From assembly GCA_029263095.1 (NCBI GenBank), contig JAJCYA010000019.1, positions 1 through 64,000 of the forward strand: a stretch of DNA of 64,000 bases. The letters run 5' to 3'. The stretch is from Acidimicrobiia bacterium. Lineage in GTDB: Bacteria > Actinomycetota > Acidimicrobiia > Spongiisociales > UBA11373. The position numbers were made by a program, and so were the translations under genes. The notes beneath the pieces are model-generated. The model made no database searches and had not been told where the DNA came from. It saw only the letters and a list, made by a program, of their open reading frames with translations. How positions within the stretch are numbered: position 1 is the first letter of the stretch; each line of letters opens with the position of its first letter. Of this stretch, positions 50,298 through 61,085 are shown piece by piece.

Positions 50298-51548
50298 TCA
50301 CCGGCGACGACGCCGGGTTCGGAATCTCTTGGAGATATCGACATCACTGGTTCGCTTGGGAGTGACTCGATCCGGCTCGAAGCCGACGAGATTGCTCAGC
50401 CGTTCGTCATTCGAATACATCTTCACGATCTCGTAGTTGAGACCCGAAGCTCGTTGCAACCGCTCGACGTCTTCGACCTGATCCCACTCGACGAGGGAAA
50501 CGACCAGTCCGGTCTCGCCGGCACGTGCGGTCCGCCCCGAACGGTGAACAAAACTCTTGTAGTCCTGAGGGGGGTCGTAATGGAGCACGATGTCCACATC
50601 GTCGATGTGTAGTCCGCGAGCGGCGACGTTGGTTGCTACGAGAGCCGGCAACCGACCGTCCGTAAAATCCCCCAGCGCGCGCTCCCGCTCACTCTGTCGC
50701 TTGTCACCGTGGATGGCGCGGGCCGTGACTCCCGCCTCACTCAGTTGCTGAGTGACTCGATCGGCATTGCGCTTCGTGCCGACGAATACGAGCGTGCGAT
50801 CGACACTGTCGATGATGGCGGCCGCAACCTTGGCCTTATCCATGTGGTGGACTGCCAAGAAACGGTGGGTTTGCTCATCGACGATATCCCCGGAAGATTC
50901 GACCTCGTGACGCACAGGATCAGTCAGGTAGGCGTTGACGAGCGACCGCACTGCACCATCGAGCGTCGCCGAAAAGAGCATGACCTGCGGGCTACCCAGC
51001 ACATGACGCATGATGGCGTGAACCTGAGGCAAGAACCCCATGTCGGCCATCTGGTCGGCCTCATCGATTACCGCACACTCGACCGACTCGACGCTCACAG
51101 CCTTGCGGTCGATGAGATCGATCAACCTTCCCGGGGTCGCCACAACTATGTCGGCGCCCTTCTTGATCTTGTCGATCTGTGACCCCATCGGAGCCCCGCC
51201 ATAGACAGAAACGAGTTGTAGCCCTTGAGCGGCGGCGAGTGGTCTCATCTCGTCGGACACCTGGCTGCACAGCTCACGTGTTGGGACCAGCACCAACGAT
51301 CGGGGGTATTTGGGCTGAGAATCGGCGGTCCGCTCCACCATTGGTATCCCAAAGGCAAGGGTCTTGCCCGAGCCCGTTTGAGCCTTCCCGCACACGTCAC
51401 GCCCGGCGAGCGCGTCTGGGATCGTCATCACTTGGACCGGGAACGGCTCAGTGATGCCCTTGTCGGCGAGCGTTGCGACGATTTCGGCCGAGACGCCCAA
51501 CTCTCCGAACGTCGAAACCGGTGCCGGGTCCGCGTTGATATCTGACAT
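50298..51548 (-). CDS. DEAD-box RNA helicase
   Basis: 416 residues from ATG 51548, with helicase motifs in order: Q motif near residue 30, AQTGSGKT (I), PTRELCSQV (Ia), VATPGRL (Ib), DEADQM (II), SATLDG (III), VFVGTKRNAD (IV), VATNVAARG (V) and HRSGRTARAG (VI). The C-terminus is a short basic tail ending RTRRRRR, which binds RNA. Upstream in-frame ATGs at 51584 and 51557 make the start uncertain. Role is RNA unwinding, possibly in ribosome assembly or cold adaptation. Confidence 0.93.
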   Translation of the reverse strand: MSDINADPAPVSTFGELGVSAEIVATLADKGITEPFPVQVMTIPDALAGRDVCGKAQTGSGKTLAFGIPMVERTADSQPKYPRSLVLVPTRELCSQVSDEMRPLAAAQGLQLVSVYGGAPMGSQIDKIKKGADIVVATPGRLIDLIDRKAVSVESVECAVIDEADQMADMGFLPQVHAIMRHVLGSPQVMLFSATLDGAVRSLVNAYLTDPVRHEVESSGDIVDEQTHRFLAVHHMDKAKVAAAIIDSVDRTLVFVGTKRNADRVTQQLSEAGVTARAIHGDKRQSERERALGDFTDGRLPALVATNVAARGLHIDDVDIVLHYDPPQDYKSFVHRSGRTARAGETGLVVSLVEWDQVEDVERLQRASGLNYEIVKMYSNDERLSNLVGFEPDRVTPKRTSDVDISKRFRTRRRRR

Positions 51549-51678
51549 GTCACCCATCTTCGGTTGCGTCACGGTATCCGGCATGGCTCAGCGAGGAGGG
51601 CGAACGGCCGGGAGACCGGGTGCGGTGATGCACCACGGATCACGGTACCAGGAGGAGTACACCAACCGTGATCCTCGA

Positions 51679-52572
51679 CTACGACGGCAGCGCCGGGCGA
51701 CGTTCGGCGCGATCGGCGATGAGCACCCCGAAGAAGATGACCACTCCCCCGAGCAGGATGCCGGGCTGGAGTTGCTCGTCGAGTACCAACACGCCGGCAG
51801 TCACGGCGATTATGGGGATGAGGTAGCCGGCGAGCGATGCATACGTCGCCGAGATCTTCCGCAACATCCAGTAGTAAAGGACCATCGGCAGGACGGTGGA
51901 TGCGAGAGCCATGTAGGCAAGCACACTCCATGCCACGGCCGTCTCGGCGACCGGACCTCCTTCGACGCCGAGGGTGGCGACGATGATGATCACCATCCCC
52001 GACCCGAAGTGCACCCCCGTCACATCCAGGGGCTCGTAGCTGCCGGCATGATGCTTGGCATAGATGCTGCCGGCGGAGATCGATGCCACCGCGCCGAACC
52101 CCAGCAAGCCGGCAATGAGCGGACGACCGCCCTCGGTGAGCCCACTATCGCCCGATAACAGCAGCACCGCTACCCCGAGGAGGCCTATGAGAAGTCCCGT
52201 CATCTTGACTACCGACAGCCGCTCCCCCGGAAGTGTGAAGTGGGCGATACCGGCGGTGATTACGGGGATGAGGGCCGTCATCAATCCCAGGAATCCGGCC
52301 CCGGCGTACTGGAGGGCGATATTCGAAAAGATGAACGGAACGGCGAGGTTCGACAATCCCATCACAAGGCCGACACGCCAAACGACTCCGCCACGCGGCA
52401 GCCCACGTCTTCGGATCATGAGGAAGACGATGACAGCCAATACGGCCAGCACAGACCGGTAGGAGGCAAGGCGATACGGAGTCACAGCTTCATCAAGCGC
52501 CACGCGCGTGGCAACTCCGGCAGTTCCCCACCCAAGGGATGCCACAACCATCGCCAGCCAGACACGCCGCAT
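51679..52572 (-). CDS. EamA-family (DMT) transporter
   Basis: 297 residues with about ten predicted membrane helices arranged as two repeats of five, the DMT/EamA topology. The first repeat begins WLAMVVASLGWGTAGVATRVAL and contains the amphipathic loop motif SYRSVLAVL; the second starts after SGLTEGGRPLIAG. Members export amino acids, drugs or nucleotide sugars; substrate is unknown. ATG 52572 follows TAACCT by 7 nt with no Shine-Dalgarno. The long frame upstream to 53211 does not look like protein. Confidence 0.88.
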   Translation of the reverse strand: MRRVWLAMVVASLGWGTAGVATRVALDEAVTPYRLASYRSVLAVLAVIVFLMIRRRGLPRGGVVWRVGLVMGLSNLAVPFIFSNIALQYAGAGFLGLMTALIPVITAGIAHFTLPGERLSVVKMTGLLIGLLGVAVLLLSGDSGLTEGGRPLIAGLLGFGAVASISAGSIYAKHHAGSYEPLDVTGVHFGSGMVIIIVATLGVEGGPVAETAVAWSVLAYMALASTVLPMVLYYWMLRKISATYASLAGYLIPIIAVTAGVLVLDEQLQPGILLGGVVIFFGVLIADRAERRPALPS

Positions 52573-52668
52573 CCGTCGGAGGTTAGGAGTGCCCGGGACC
52601 GGCGCAATCGACCGGCCGACCCCGTGGTTGATCGGCGTCCGGCGAGATTCGGATTGGGAGTCGAGCGT

Positions 52669-53739
52669 ATGCTCCGGCGGGTGAGAAGCCCAGCCACCGC
52701 CCTCGCCGCGGTCGTGATAGCGATTGCGGCCTGCAATACCGCCGAGCCGTCGACCGACCCGACGGCGCCCGCAGAGTCGATCGATACCGGTGACGCCACC
52801 CCATACGCCGGCGGCGTGTTTGTCGCCCCTCAAGGAGATGACTCGGCCCCCGGAACGACCGAGAAGCCGGTACGAAGCCTGGAACGAGCCCTGGAGATCG
52901 TCCCTACCGACGGCACCATCGTCTTCGCCGGTGGCGTCCACAGCGGCGGTCACCGAATAGGAAACATCGCCAACGTCACCATCACCGGGCTGCCCGGAGC
53001 GATACTCGACGGGGGCGGCGCAGAGCCGTTCGGCATCTTCTGTGACGGATGTCGGGAGCTGATCATCGAGGAGCTTGAGATACGCGGATTCACCGACGTC
53101 GGCGTCGGCGCCACGAACAGCAGCGGCATCACTCTCCGCAAACTCCATGTCCATGGCAACGGGGCCGCGGTCCAGTTCACCGATTGGGAGCTGGAGGGTT
53201 ACGGCATTCACGTTGATTTCTCATCATCGGTCACGATCGAGGGCAACGATGTTCACGACAACGGGCCCGATCCCCCGATCTTGCCCGACCGCATCTTGGG
53301 GACTGGAATCGACACCTTCGGAAATACCGATGTGACGATCCGCGGCAACACGTCACACGACAACCACGGTGGAGGGATTCTCGTAGAGGACTCTTTCCGG
53401 GTAGTCGTCGAAGGCAATGAGGTCTTCGGCAACGACCTGGACGCCTCGAGCGATGAGTGGTGGGACGGAGGCTTGTGGCTCGATGGCGGAGGCGACGTCG
53501 TTGTGCGCAACAACGTGTTCCGAGACAATCTGGGACCCGGCATCGAGATAAGCGACGAGGACTACCAGAACCCGACCGGATACGTTCTAATCGGCAACAT
53601 CTCGACTGGGAACTACTACGGAATCCTCATTTGGAACTTCGGCACGGAAGACTTTCCACCTCCAGAGGTCATGATGCTCGACTCAAACGACTTCGCCGGG
53701 AACGATCGACTCGACGTGTGGATTGAAGCGGAACTCTGA
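52669..53739 (+). CDS. Lipoprotein with right-handed beta-helix
   Basis: 356 residues. Signal segment VRSPATALAAVVIAIAAC, with the lipobox AIAAC (Cys23). The mature chain has the repeated pattern of parallel beta-helix proteins: ITGLPGAILDGGG, ITLRKLHVHGNGAAVQF, VTIEGNDVHDNG, VTIRGNTSHDNHGGGIL and VVVEGNEVFGNDL, with stacked Asn and Gly at turns. This is the PbH1 type, usual in polysaccharide lyases or surface proteins. Start is ATG 52669, with GGGAG about 9 nt upstream. It overlaps the next ATG by one base (TGATG). Confidence 0.85.
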   Translation: MLRRVRSPATALAAVVIAIAACNTAEPSTDPTAPAESIDTGDATPYAGGVFVAPQGDDSAPGTTEKPVRSLERALEIVPTDGTIVFAGGVHSGGHRIGNIANVTITGLPGAILDGGGAEPFGIFCDGCRELIIEELEIRGFTDVGVGATNSSGITLRKLHVHGNGAAVQFTDWELEGYGIHVDFSSSVTIEGNDVHDNGPDPPILPDRILGTGIDTFGNTDVTIRGNTSHDNHGGGILVEDSFRVVVEGNEVFGNDLDASSDEWWDGGLWLDGGGDVVVRNNVFRDNLGPGIEISDEDYQNPTGYVLIGNISTGNYYGILIWNFGTEDFPPPEVMMLDSNDFAGNDRLDVWIEAEL

Positions 53740-54116
53740 TGGCCGCCCCATCCTCCGCCACGGCCTCGCTCGTAGTTGGCCACGAGCACACCGCGATCGC
53801 TGTCGGATCGGGCGATGTTCCGGTGCTGGCAACACCATGGCTGATCGCGCTCTGCGAGCAAGCGACAGTTGCCGCCGTCGCATACATGCTCAACGCGGAT
53901 GAAACGTCGGTAGGAGTGCATGTGGACATCGAGCACCTCGTCGCCTCGGCGCCGGGAGCCACCGTCACCGCAACGGCTGAGCTCCTGACGCTCGACAACA
54001 ACCGGTTCGTGTGTTCGGTCAGCGCTCACGAGGGATCCATGCTTGTAGGACGCGGAACCATCGTCCGGCTGCGAGTAGACAGAGACCGATTTATGAGCCG
54101 CTTAGGGAACTCTTGA
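53739..54116 (+). CDS. FlK-like thioesterase (hot-dog fold)
   Basis: 125 residues. It matches the fluoroacetyl-CoA thioesterase-like group: VGSGDVPVLATPWLIALCEQATVAAVAYML with the characteristic LATP and CE-AT motifs, and SVGVHVDIEHLVASAPGATVTATAELLTL. Most family members act on unknown acyl-CoAs. Its ATG shares the A of the previous stop TGA (TGATG), and its own stop overlaps the following TTG (TTGA), so it is tightly coupled on both sides. Confidence 0.85.
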   Translation: MAAPSSATASLVVGHEHTAIAVGSGDVPVLATPWLIALCEQATVAAVAYMLNADETSVGVHVDIEHLVASAPGATVTATAELLTLDNNRFVCSVSAHEGSMLVGRGTIVRLRVDRDRFMSRLGNS

Positions 54117-54961
54117 GGCGACCAGCTGCTCTCATCGGCATAGTGGCGGTAATGCTCACGATCGTCGCGTTCTGGGCCATGTCGCGCAACGGCTACCCGG
54201 GTGGCCCCGACGAGTGCATCGCCCTGAACGACTGTTATTGCGAAGCGATTGGGCCGGGAATCGCGGCCCAACCCGCCAACGCCTGGTCGAACGCCGGATT
54301 CGTCGCCATCGGTCTGCTGGTGCTCGCCGACGCCGGCAGGCATTCGGGAACAGGCCGAATGGCACGCGACTTGCGGGCGGCGTGGCTCTACGGAGCCGTC
54401 GCAGTGTTCCTCGGCCTTGGCTCGTTCGCATTCCATGGATCGATGCGAGCATGGGGTGGATACGTCGACGTGCTGTCAATGCACGCATTCATCGCCTTCG
54501 TCCTCGCATACGACCTCGACCGAGTCCACAGGTGGACCTGGAGACGGTTCGTGACGTGGTTCACAGCGATGCTCGTCTCATTTGCGGTTGCGATCGCCAT
54601 CGTGCCGCCGGAGCACGGCAAGACGCTGTTTGCCGTGTTCGTGCTGATCGTGCTTCTCGTCGAGGCAGCCGTCTCGTACCCAGCCCTGCGACCGTGGTCA
54701 CGGGTCCAACTGGACCCACGACGCCTGCCCTGGTTCTGGACCGGACTGGGACTGTTCATCGTCGCCAATGTCATCTGGAACTTGTCGCGCACCGATGGCG
54801 TGTGGTGCGACCCGCAGACCCTGCTCCAGGGACACGCCGTGTGGCACTTGTTGACTGGAGCAAGCGTCGGCGCCTTCTATTTGTATCTCCGTGGAGAAGG
54901 ACCGGCTGCCGTCGCGTTGGCCGACTACAGGTTTGCGGACTCGACGCCGAGAGGGACGTAG
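54113..54961 (+). CDS. Ceramidase-family (CREST-like) membrane protein
   Basis: 282 residues with about seven membrane helices. The family signature, QPANAWSNAGFVAIGLLVLAD (about 57-77), is preceded by ECIALNDCYCEAI; FAFHGSMRAWGGYVDVLSMH (about 107-126) gives His, Asp and Ser residues, and HAVWHLLTGASV (about 245-256) gives the second His pair, matching zinc ligands of alkaline ceramidases and the CREST group. Start is TTG 54113 overlapping the previous stop; an ATG 54152 is possible. Such proteins may hydrolyse lipids or act as receptors. The stop TAG shares its G with the GTG of the sigma factor. Confidence 0.83.
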   Translation: MRRPAALIGIVAVMLTIVAFWAMSRNGYPGGPDECIALNDCYCEAIGPGIAAQPANAWSNAGFVAIGLLVLADAGRHSGTGRMARDLRAAWLYGAVAVFLGLGSFAFHGSMRAWGGYVDVLSMHAFIAFVLAYDLDRVHRWTWRRFVTWFTAMLVSFAVAIAIVPPEHGKTLFAVFVLIVLLVEAAVSYPALRPWSRVQLDPRRLPWFWTGLGLFIVANVIWNLSRTDGVWCDPQTLLQGHAVWHLLTGASVGAFYLYLRGEGPAAVALADYRFADSTPRGT

Positions 54962-55512
54962 TGCTCGACGCCGAATTCGAATCGACCCTTGCCGCCGCCC
55001 AAACGGGAGCCGAGTGGGCATGGAGCCAGCTCTATCACAGCGTGGCCCGCCAGGTCCTCGGCTATTTGCGCGCCCAGGGCGCCAAGGAGGCCGAGGATCT
55101 CCTCGGCGAGGTATTCGTCCATGTAGCTCGAGGTATTGGGAGTTTCGAGGGAACGGAGGCGGGCTTTCGATCGTGGGTATTCACCGTCGCCCACCATCGA
55201 ATCATCGACGAACGGCGCGCACGGCGGCGCCATCCGGTCGACCCAGTTGAGACCGTGGCCGACAAGGCGTCACCGGATCGATCTGCTGCGGACCAGGCCC
55301 TCGACAGCCTGATGACCGACCGCGTGCGCGACGTAATCGATCGGCTGGCCCCTGCCCAACGCGACGTGATGATGCTGCGGATCGTGGCCGGCATGACAGT
55401 TCCGGAGATCGCCGAAGTCCTGGGGCGAACCGTCGGGGGTGTAAAGGCGTTGCAACACCGCGCTATCGCCTCTCTGCGGCGCCACATCGAGCGGGAAGGC
55501 GTATCCCTATGA
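54961..55512 (+). CDS. ECF-type RNA polymerase sigma factor
   Basis: 183 residues with region 2 (AEWAWSQLYHSVARQVLGYLRAQGAKEAEDLLGEVFVHVARGIGSFEGTEAGFRSWVFTVAHHRIIDERR, about 17-83) and region 4 (DRLAPAQRDVMMLRIVAGMTVPEIAEVLGRTVGGVKALQHRAIASLRR, about 128-175). The DLLGEVF and W-F-AHHRIIDERRA motifs are classic ECF. Start is GTG 54961, directly on the ceramidase-type gene's stop; the downstream ATGA overlap couples it to the putative anti-sigma gene. It probably turns on its own operon when the anti-sigma protein is relieved. Confidence 0.92.
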   Translation: MLDAEFESTLAAAQTGAEWAWSQLYHSVARQVLGYLRAQGAKEAEDLLGEVFVHVARGIGSFEGTEAGFRSWVFTVAHHRIIDERRARRRHPVDPVETVADKASPDRSAADQALDSLMTDRVRDVIDRLAPAQRDVMMLRIVAGMTVPEIAEVLGRTVGGVKALQHRAIASLRRHIEREGVSL

Positions 55513-56654
55513 GTAGCTCAGGCGGTTACCAGGGTGATGCAGAGGAAGGTGACGGCGTGTCGCGCCGACTGACAGACGAACAACTCGATCAGCTGTTGGC
55601 GGGAGAGACACCCGCCGATGCTCCGTGGTTCGAAGACGTGGCCGACCTCGTTGCGCAGTTGTCAACCTCTGCTGCCCCTGAAATCTCCGAGGCCATCGCC
55701 TCCGACCACATCAGCAGGGCGGCAGCCGTAGCCGGATCGTCCCCCGATGCGAGCCCCGTCGTATCCCCCTCCTCCGACCGGCTCGGAAGGCTGCGACGAC
55801 GGATTGCCCTCTCCGGATTGCTCTCGAGCCTCGCCGCCAAGGTGATCTTGGGTTCCGCAGTCGCTCTCGCCTCAACGGCCGGAGCGGCGGCCGCCGGCAT
55901 CCTCCCGGACCCGATTCAGATGGTCGCCGCCGACGCCGCATCCATTCTCGGCATCGAGATCCCCGATCCGGGCGACCCCTCCGCCGACGATGCCCTCACG
56001 GTCGCTCCCCCCGAATCCGACGACGACGACAAGAGCGGCTCTAGCGATGCCGGCGAGAACGATGACGACGACACCGGTTCCCAGCCAACCCCCACAAGCA
56101 CGCTTCCAACCGAGTCGACTGACTCGACCGTGCCGACCGATGGGCCCGACGATTCGACGAAGTCGGATGGTGATGGTGATGGTGATGGTGATGGTGATGG
56201 TGATGGTGATGGTGATGACTCTGATGACGGTGATTCTGAACTGAGTGCACCTCTGGCGGCGTTGGTCGGTGATCACGTTTGGACCGGATCGATCTGTACC
56301 GGAGCCACGGCGTCATTCGCCTATCGCATCACGGAGGACGGGTCACTCGTGGCATCCACCACCTTCCCCCTCGCCGAGGTGTCGGACACCGACCACGGGT
56401 TCAAGATCAGCTTCGACGACACCGATATCGAGGTCGAGTTGAGGCAGGACGGTGACGAGTGGACCCTCCGAATCCGTTCAGAGAGCTCATGCGACGACGG
56501 AGACGACCAGGACTCTGACGATGGCGAAGACCCATCCGACGACGACGACGGCGAAGACCCATCCGACGATCCCGATACCAACGAGGACGATCCCGACGAA
56601 GACGATCCCGACGAAGACGAGGATCCAGACGAAGAGGACGAGGACACAGCCTGA
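55509..56654 (+). CDS. Putative anti-sigma protein with acidic outer domain
   Basis: 381 residues. The N-terminal 95 (LTDEQLDQLLAGETPADAPWFEDVADLVAQL) look like cytoplasmic anti-sigma domains, one hydrophobic segment spans about 95-125, and the outside part has a Gly/Asp repeat (GDGDGDGD), a compact domain starting DHVWTGSICTG (about 265-325), then a tail in which Asp/Glu dominate. Overlaps the sigma factor stop by ATGA. Assignment as anti-sigma rests on position, size and a single membrane span; no zinc HCC motif is present. Confidence 0.7.
   Translation: MSSSGGYQGDAEEGDGVSRRLTDEQLDQLLAGETPADAPWFEDVADLVAQLSTSAAPEISEAIASDHISRAAAVAGSSPDASPVVSPSSDRLGRLRRRIALSGLLSSLAAKVILGSAVALASTAGAAAAGILPDPIQMVAADAASILGIEIPDPGDPSADDALTVAPPESDDDDKSGSSDAGENDDDDTGSQPTPTSTLPTESTDSTVPTDGPDDSTKSDGDGDGDGDGDGDGDGDDSDDGDSELSAPLAALVGDHVWTGSICTGATASFAYRITEDGSLVASTTFPLAEVSDTDHGFKISFDDTDIEVELRQDGDEWTLRIRSESSCDDGDDQDSDDGEDPSDDDDGEDPSDDPDTNEDDPDEDDPDEDEDPDEEDEDTA
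56166..56213 (+). repeat. Hexanucleotide tandem repeat (GATGGT)8
   Basis: Eight in-frame copies of GATGGT encode Asp-Gly x8 within the putative anti-sigma protein. The repeat unit is a multiple of three, so changes in number keep the reading frame. Confidence 0.9.
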
Positions 56655-56828
56655 GTCTTCGGTGGATGGATCTGAGGGCGGCGTGCGCCGTATCCGAGCA
56701 TGACGGCGCCCCGATCTCAACCCCTCCTGGCGGATCCGGATAGATCACCGAGGCCGTACCCCTAGAAGCCGATCCGACGGTTACCCCACCAAGAACTCCA
56801 CGAGCGACCGCGATATGAGGAGCACCCG

Positions 56829-58428
<1,600 letters not shown>

Positions 58429-58456
58429 GACCGCACCAAGAGCATTAGAGATCACG

Positions 58457-58488
58457 GCACCGTCCGCGGCACCCACCGCGGGCGGTGC
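58457..58488. terminator. Hairpin terminator at the end of the acidic-protein cluster
   Basis: GCACCG...CCGCGG and CCGCGG...CGGTGC pair in two stacked blocks (58457-58469 and 58476-58488), followed by TGTGCTTTG. It lies between convergent genes and can serve both. Confidence 0.7.
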
Positions 58489-58529
58489 TGTGCTTTGTCA
58501 GATCGGGAGCCACCACCAGGTGCCGACCC

Positions 58530-59342
58530 TCAATGCCGAACCGAACTCCAGTCGATGGCGACCGCATGATCATCATCACGGTCGATCGCCACATCGACCC
58601 GTGTTCTCGGTCCTACCCTCCCCAGGAGACGTTCCGGGACCCGGTGGGCGATGCGGACGTCGTAGGGAGCCAATCCGCCCTGCTTGACCTCGAGTCCAAT
58701 GACAAACAGCCGGTCGTCGTCACCGGGGGTGCCGACTTCGACCAATCCCAACTCGGACATGTCACCCGCATCCTCCATCGATGTGATCAGAGCAGATGCA
58801 CGTCTCCCCGTACGCAATAGCTCCTCGACGTCGCGTATCCCGCCCGAGGGTGGAACCGGTGCTGTCGAAGGTTCCGAAGAATGCGCTACTTCGAATCCCG
58901 CCTCCCAATCGATCGCGATGTGCTCGCGATCGATCGGATCTACCCGGATCGTGACGATCGTCCCCGGGAGGAATGCTCCCAGGACAAGACGCGGTGTTCG
59001 CTGACGGATTGTGGTCGAGAAGGGAGCATGTGCCGTCGAATCCACGTCGAGGCCGAACTCGATTACAGGGCTCCCGTTGACTGTGACCCCCGTTTCCCCG
59101 AGCGAGGTGATCGTTGCAGTGCCCGAAACTCCTCTGGTCCGCAGTCCCTTGTCGAGTCCGGAGATGCGACCCAACCGGGCTCCGACGCCTACGAACACGA
59201 ACCCCGTTATGCCCACCGACAACGCAATCAGGAACATGACCGTCCGAGCATCACCGCTCAAAAGAATCGCAGCAGCAACGCAGGCAATGGTGGCCGCTAC
59301 GAGGAAGCGACCCAGCGCGCTGAAGGCATTGAGAAGGCCCAT
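58530..59342 (-). CDS. Membrane protein with two beta-domain repeats, unknown
   Basis: 270 residues. Two N-terminal membrane helices (about 12-28 and 36-54), then two similar beta-rich halves: GVSGTATITSLGETGVTVNGSPVIEFGLDV and GRRASALITSMEDAGDMSELGLVEVG, each followed by a R-x-x-P and a DP/DR-DH-x-AIDW motif (REHIAIDWEAGF and DDHAVAIDWSSV). So the cytoplasmic or outer part is an internal duplication. The pattern is known in actinobacterial membrane proteins of unknown role. ATG 59342 follows TAGGCT by 9 nt. Confidence 0.78.
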   Translation of the reverse strand: MGLLNAFSALGRFLVAATIACVAAAILLSGDARTVMFLIALSVGITGFVFVGVGARLGRISGLDKGLRTRGVSGTATITSLGETGVTVNGSPVIEFGLDVDSTAHAPFSTTIRQRTPRLVLGAFLPGTIVTIRVDPIDREHIAIDWEAGFEVAHSSEPSTAPVPPSGGIRDVEELLRTGRRASALITSMEDAGDMSELGLVEVGTPGDDDRLFVIGLEVKQGGLAPYDVRIAHRVPERLLGRVGPRTRVDVAIDRDDDHAVAIDWSSVRH

Positions 59343-59395
59343 CCCCAACAGAGCCTATTCGGGAGTTGCCGACCAGGGGCAAGTAGGGTCGCCCG

Positions 59396-60637
59396 ATGCC
59401 CGACGCCGCCAGGTCGGTCCAGCGGACCTACCTCCTGATAACGCTGCTCTCGACCTTGTCGGCCTCGTTCATCTGGGGCATCAACACACTGTTTCTGCTC
59501 GATGCCGGACTCAACAACACGCAGGCGTTTGCCGCCAACGCATTCTTCACAGCAGGCATGGTCATCTTCGAGGTGCCGACCGGTGTCGTCGCCGACACCT
59601 GGGGGAGACGCGCCTCCTATCTGCTCGGAGCGCTGACACTCCTGATCTCGACTCTGCTCTACCTATTCATGTGGGAGACGGGAGCACCATTCTGGGCTTG
59701 GGCAGCCGGGTCAGCGTTCATCGGCCTCGGATTCACCTTCTTCTCAGGTGCAGTCGAGGCCTGGCTCGTCGATGCTCTGAACGCAAACGGCTTCACCGAT
59801 AATCTCGAGTCGGTATTCGCCCGCGGTCAGACCGTCGCCGGAGCAGCCATGCTGACCGGGTCCGTCGCTGGCGGCTTTATTGCTCAGCATTGGAATCTGG
59901 GGGTCCCGTACGTGCTGCGAGCGGTCATGCTCGGCTTCACGTTCCTCGCCGCGCTGGTGCTGATGAAGGATGTCGGGTTCGAACCGAAGCACGGCGCCGG
60001 CCCAATCAAGGAGATGAAGCACATTGTGCGCGCCTCGATTGATGGGGGCTGGCGCAACCGACCGGTCCGCTGGCTCATGCTCGCCGCGCCCTTTACGGCA
60101 GGCGTCGGGATATTCGCCTTCTACGCCATGCAGCCGTATCTGCTCGAGCTGTACGGTGACGAGACCGCGTTTGGAGTAGCCGGCCTCGCGGCGGCAATCG
60201 TCGCCGCCGCACAGATTGGCGGCGGACTGTTGGTTCCGGCGGTTCGGCGTCGCTTCGCGCGCCGAACCCACGCTCTCCTATTCTTCGGAATCGTGAGCAC
60301 ACTGGCAATGGTCGTGGTAGGAGTAACCGACTCGTTCTACGTGGCGGTCGCTGCCATTGTCGTCTGGGCGCTTGCCTTCGCCGCCGCCGGTCCGATGCGT
60401 CAGGCGTACATCAACGGGCTGATTCCGTCTGAACAGCGCGCAACCGTGCTCTCCTTCGACTCTCTCATGGGGTCGGCGGGAGGGGTGGCAACTCAGCCTG
60501 CCCTGGGAAGAGCGGCCGACATCTGGTCGTACTCGACTTCCTATCTCATCGGCGCTGCGATCCAGGTCGCAGCCCTTCCGTTCTTTCTCGCATCGCGAGC
60601 GGAGAACGCAGAGTCGGATCCGATCACTCTTGACTAG
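59396..60637 (+). CDS. MFS transporter (12-helix)
   Basis: 413 residues with about 12 hydrophobic segments. Motif A-like VPTGVVADTWGRRASYLLG (about 61-79) and a duplicated second half with VPAVRRRFARR. The family is the MFS group of small exporters, close to tetracycline/fosmidomycin-type pumps; substrate unknown. ATG 59396 follows TAGGGT by 6 nt. The next gene begins inside its last codons. Confidence 0.9.
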   Translation: MPDAARSVQRTYLLITLLSTLSASFIWGINTLFLLDAGLNNTQAFAANAFFTAGMVIFEVPTGVVADTWGRRASYLLGALTLLISTLLYLFMWETGAPFWAWAAGSAFIGLGFTFFSGAVEAWLVDALNANGFTDNLESVFARGQTVAGAAMLTGSVAGGFIAQHWNLGVPYVLRAVMLGFTFLAALVLMKDVGFEPKHGAGPIKEMKHIVRASIDGGWRNRPVRWLMLAAPFTAGVGIFAFYAMQPYLLELYGDETAFGVAGLAAAIVAAAQIGGGLLVPAVRRRFARRTHALLFFGIVSTLAMVVVGVTDSFYVAVAAIVVWALAFAAAGPMRQAYINGLIPSEQRATVLSFDSLMGSAGGVATQPALGRAADIWSYSTSYLIGAAIQVAALPFFLASRAENAESDPITLD

Positions 60638-61076
60638 CCGCGGCTTTGGCTCGGAGCTATTCGACCTCCTCCGTGCCATGTCAATGCCAGCGGGCCAGTA
60701 CGCCGTATTCGGCAGTGGTCCGCTTCTGGTGAGAGGCATCATCGAATCCGCCAACGACCTCGACGTCATCTGTCGTAACCCGGCATGGGATCGCGCTTGC
60801 CAGCTCGGAACGCTCGTCAACCTCGACGACGAGGACATCCAGATCGTTAGTACCCACGATGGAGCCATCACATTCGGGCGGAGCTGGGGCTACGGATCGT
60901 TCGATCTCGATCACCTCATCGCCACGGCGGAGATCATCGCCGGGCTCCCCTTCGTGCAAATGGAGCACGTCATGGAGTACAAACGCGTGGCGCGACGACC
61001 CAAGGATCTGGCTCATCTCGACCTGATCGAACGCCACGACGAGGACGCTGTCCGGCGACTCTCGTCGGGGACGTAG
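60630..61076 (+). CDS. Nucleotidyltransferase-fold protein
   Basis: 148 residues from TTG 60630, or 132 from ATG 60678. The pattern AVFGSGPLLVRGIIESANDLDVICR gives the GSG and DxD of the minimal nucleotidyltransferase fold; a second acidic motif (YGSFDLDHLI) follows. Its role may be in RNA end modification or toxin-antitoxin-like activity, but no partner is present. The TTG start overlaps the MFS stop by 8 bp; the ATG alternative gives a later start. A real gene by fold, uncertain in start. Confidence 0.65.
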   Translation: MTSRGFGSELFDLLRAMSMPAGQYAVFGSGPLLVRGIIESANDLDVICRNPAWDRACQLGTLVNLDDEDIQIVSTHDGAITFGRSWGYGSFDLDHLIATAEIIAGLPFVQMEHVMEYKRVARRPKDLAHLDLIERHDEDAVRRLSSGT

Positions 61077-61085
61077 CCTTACCGC

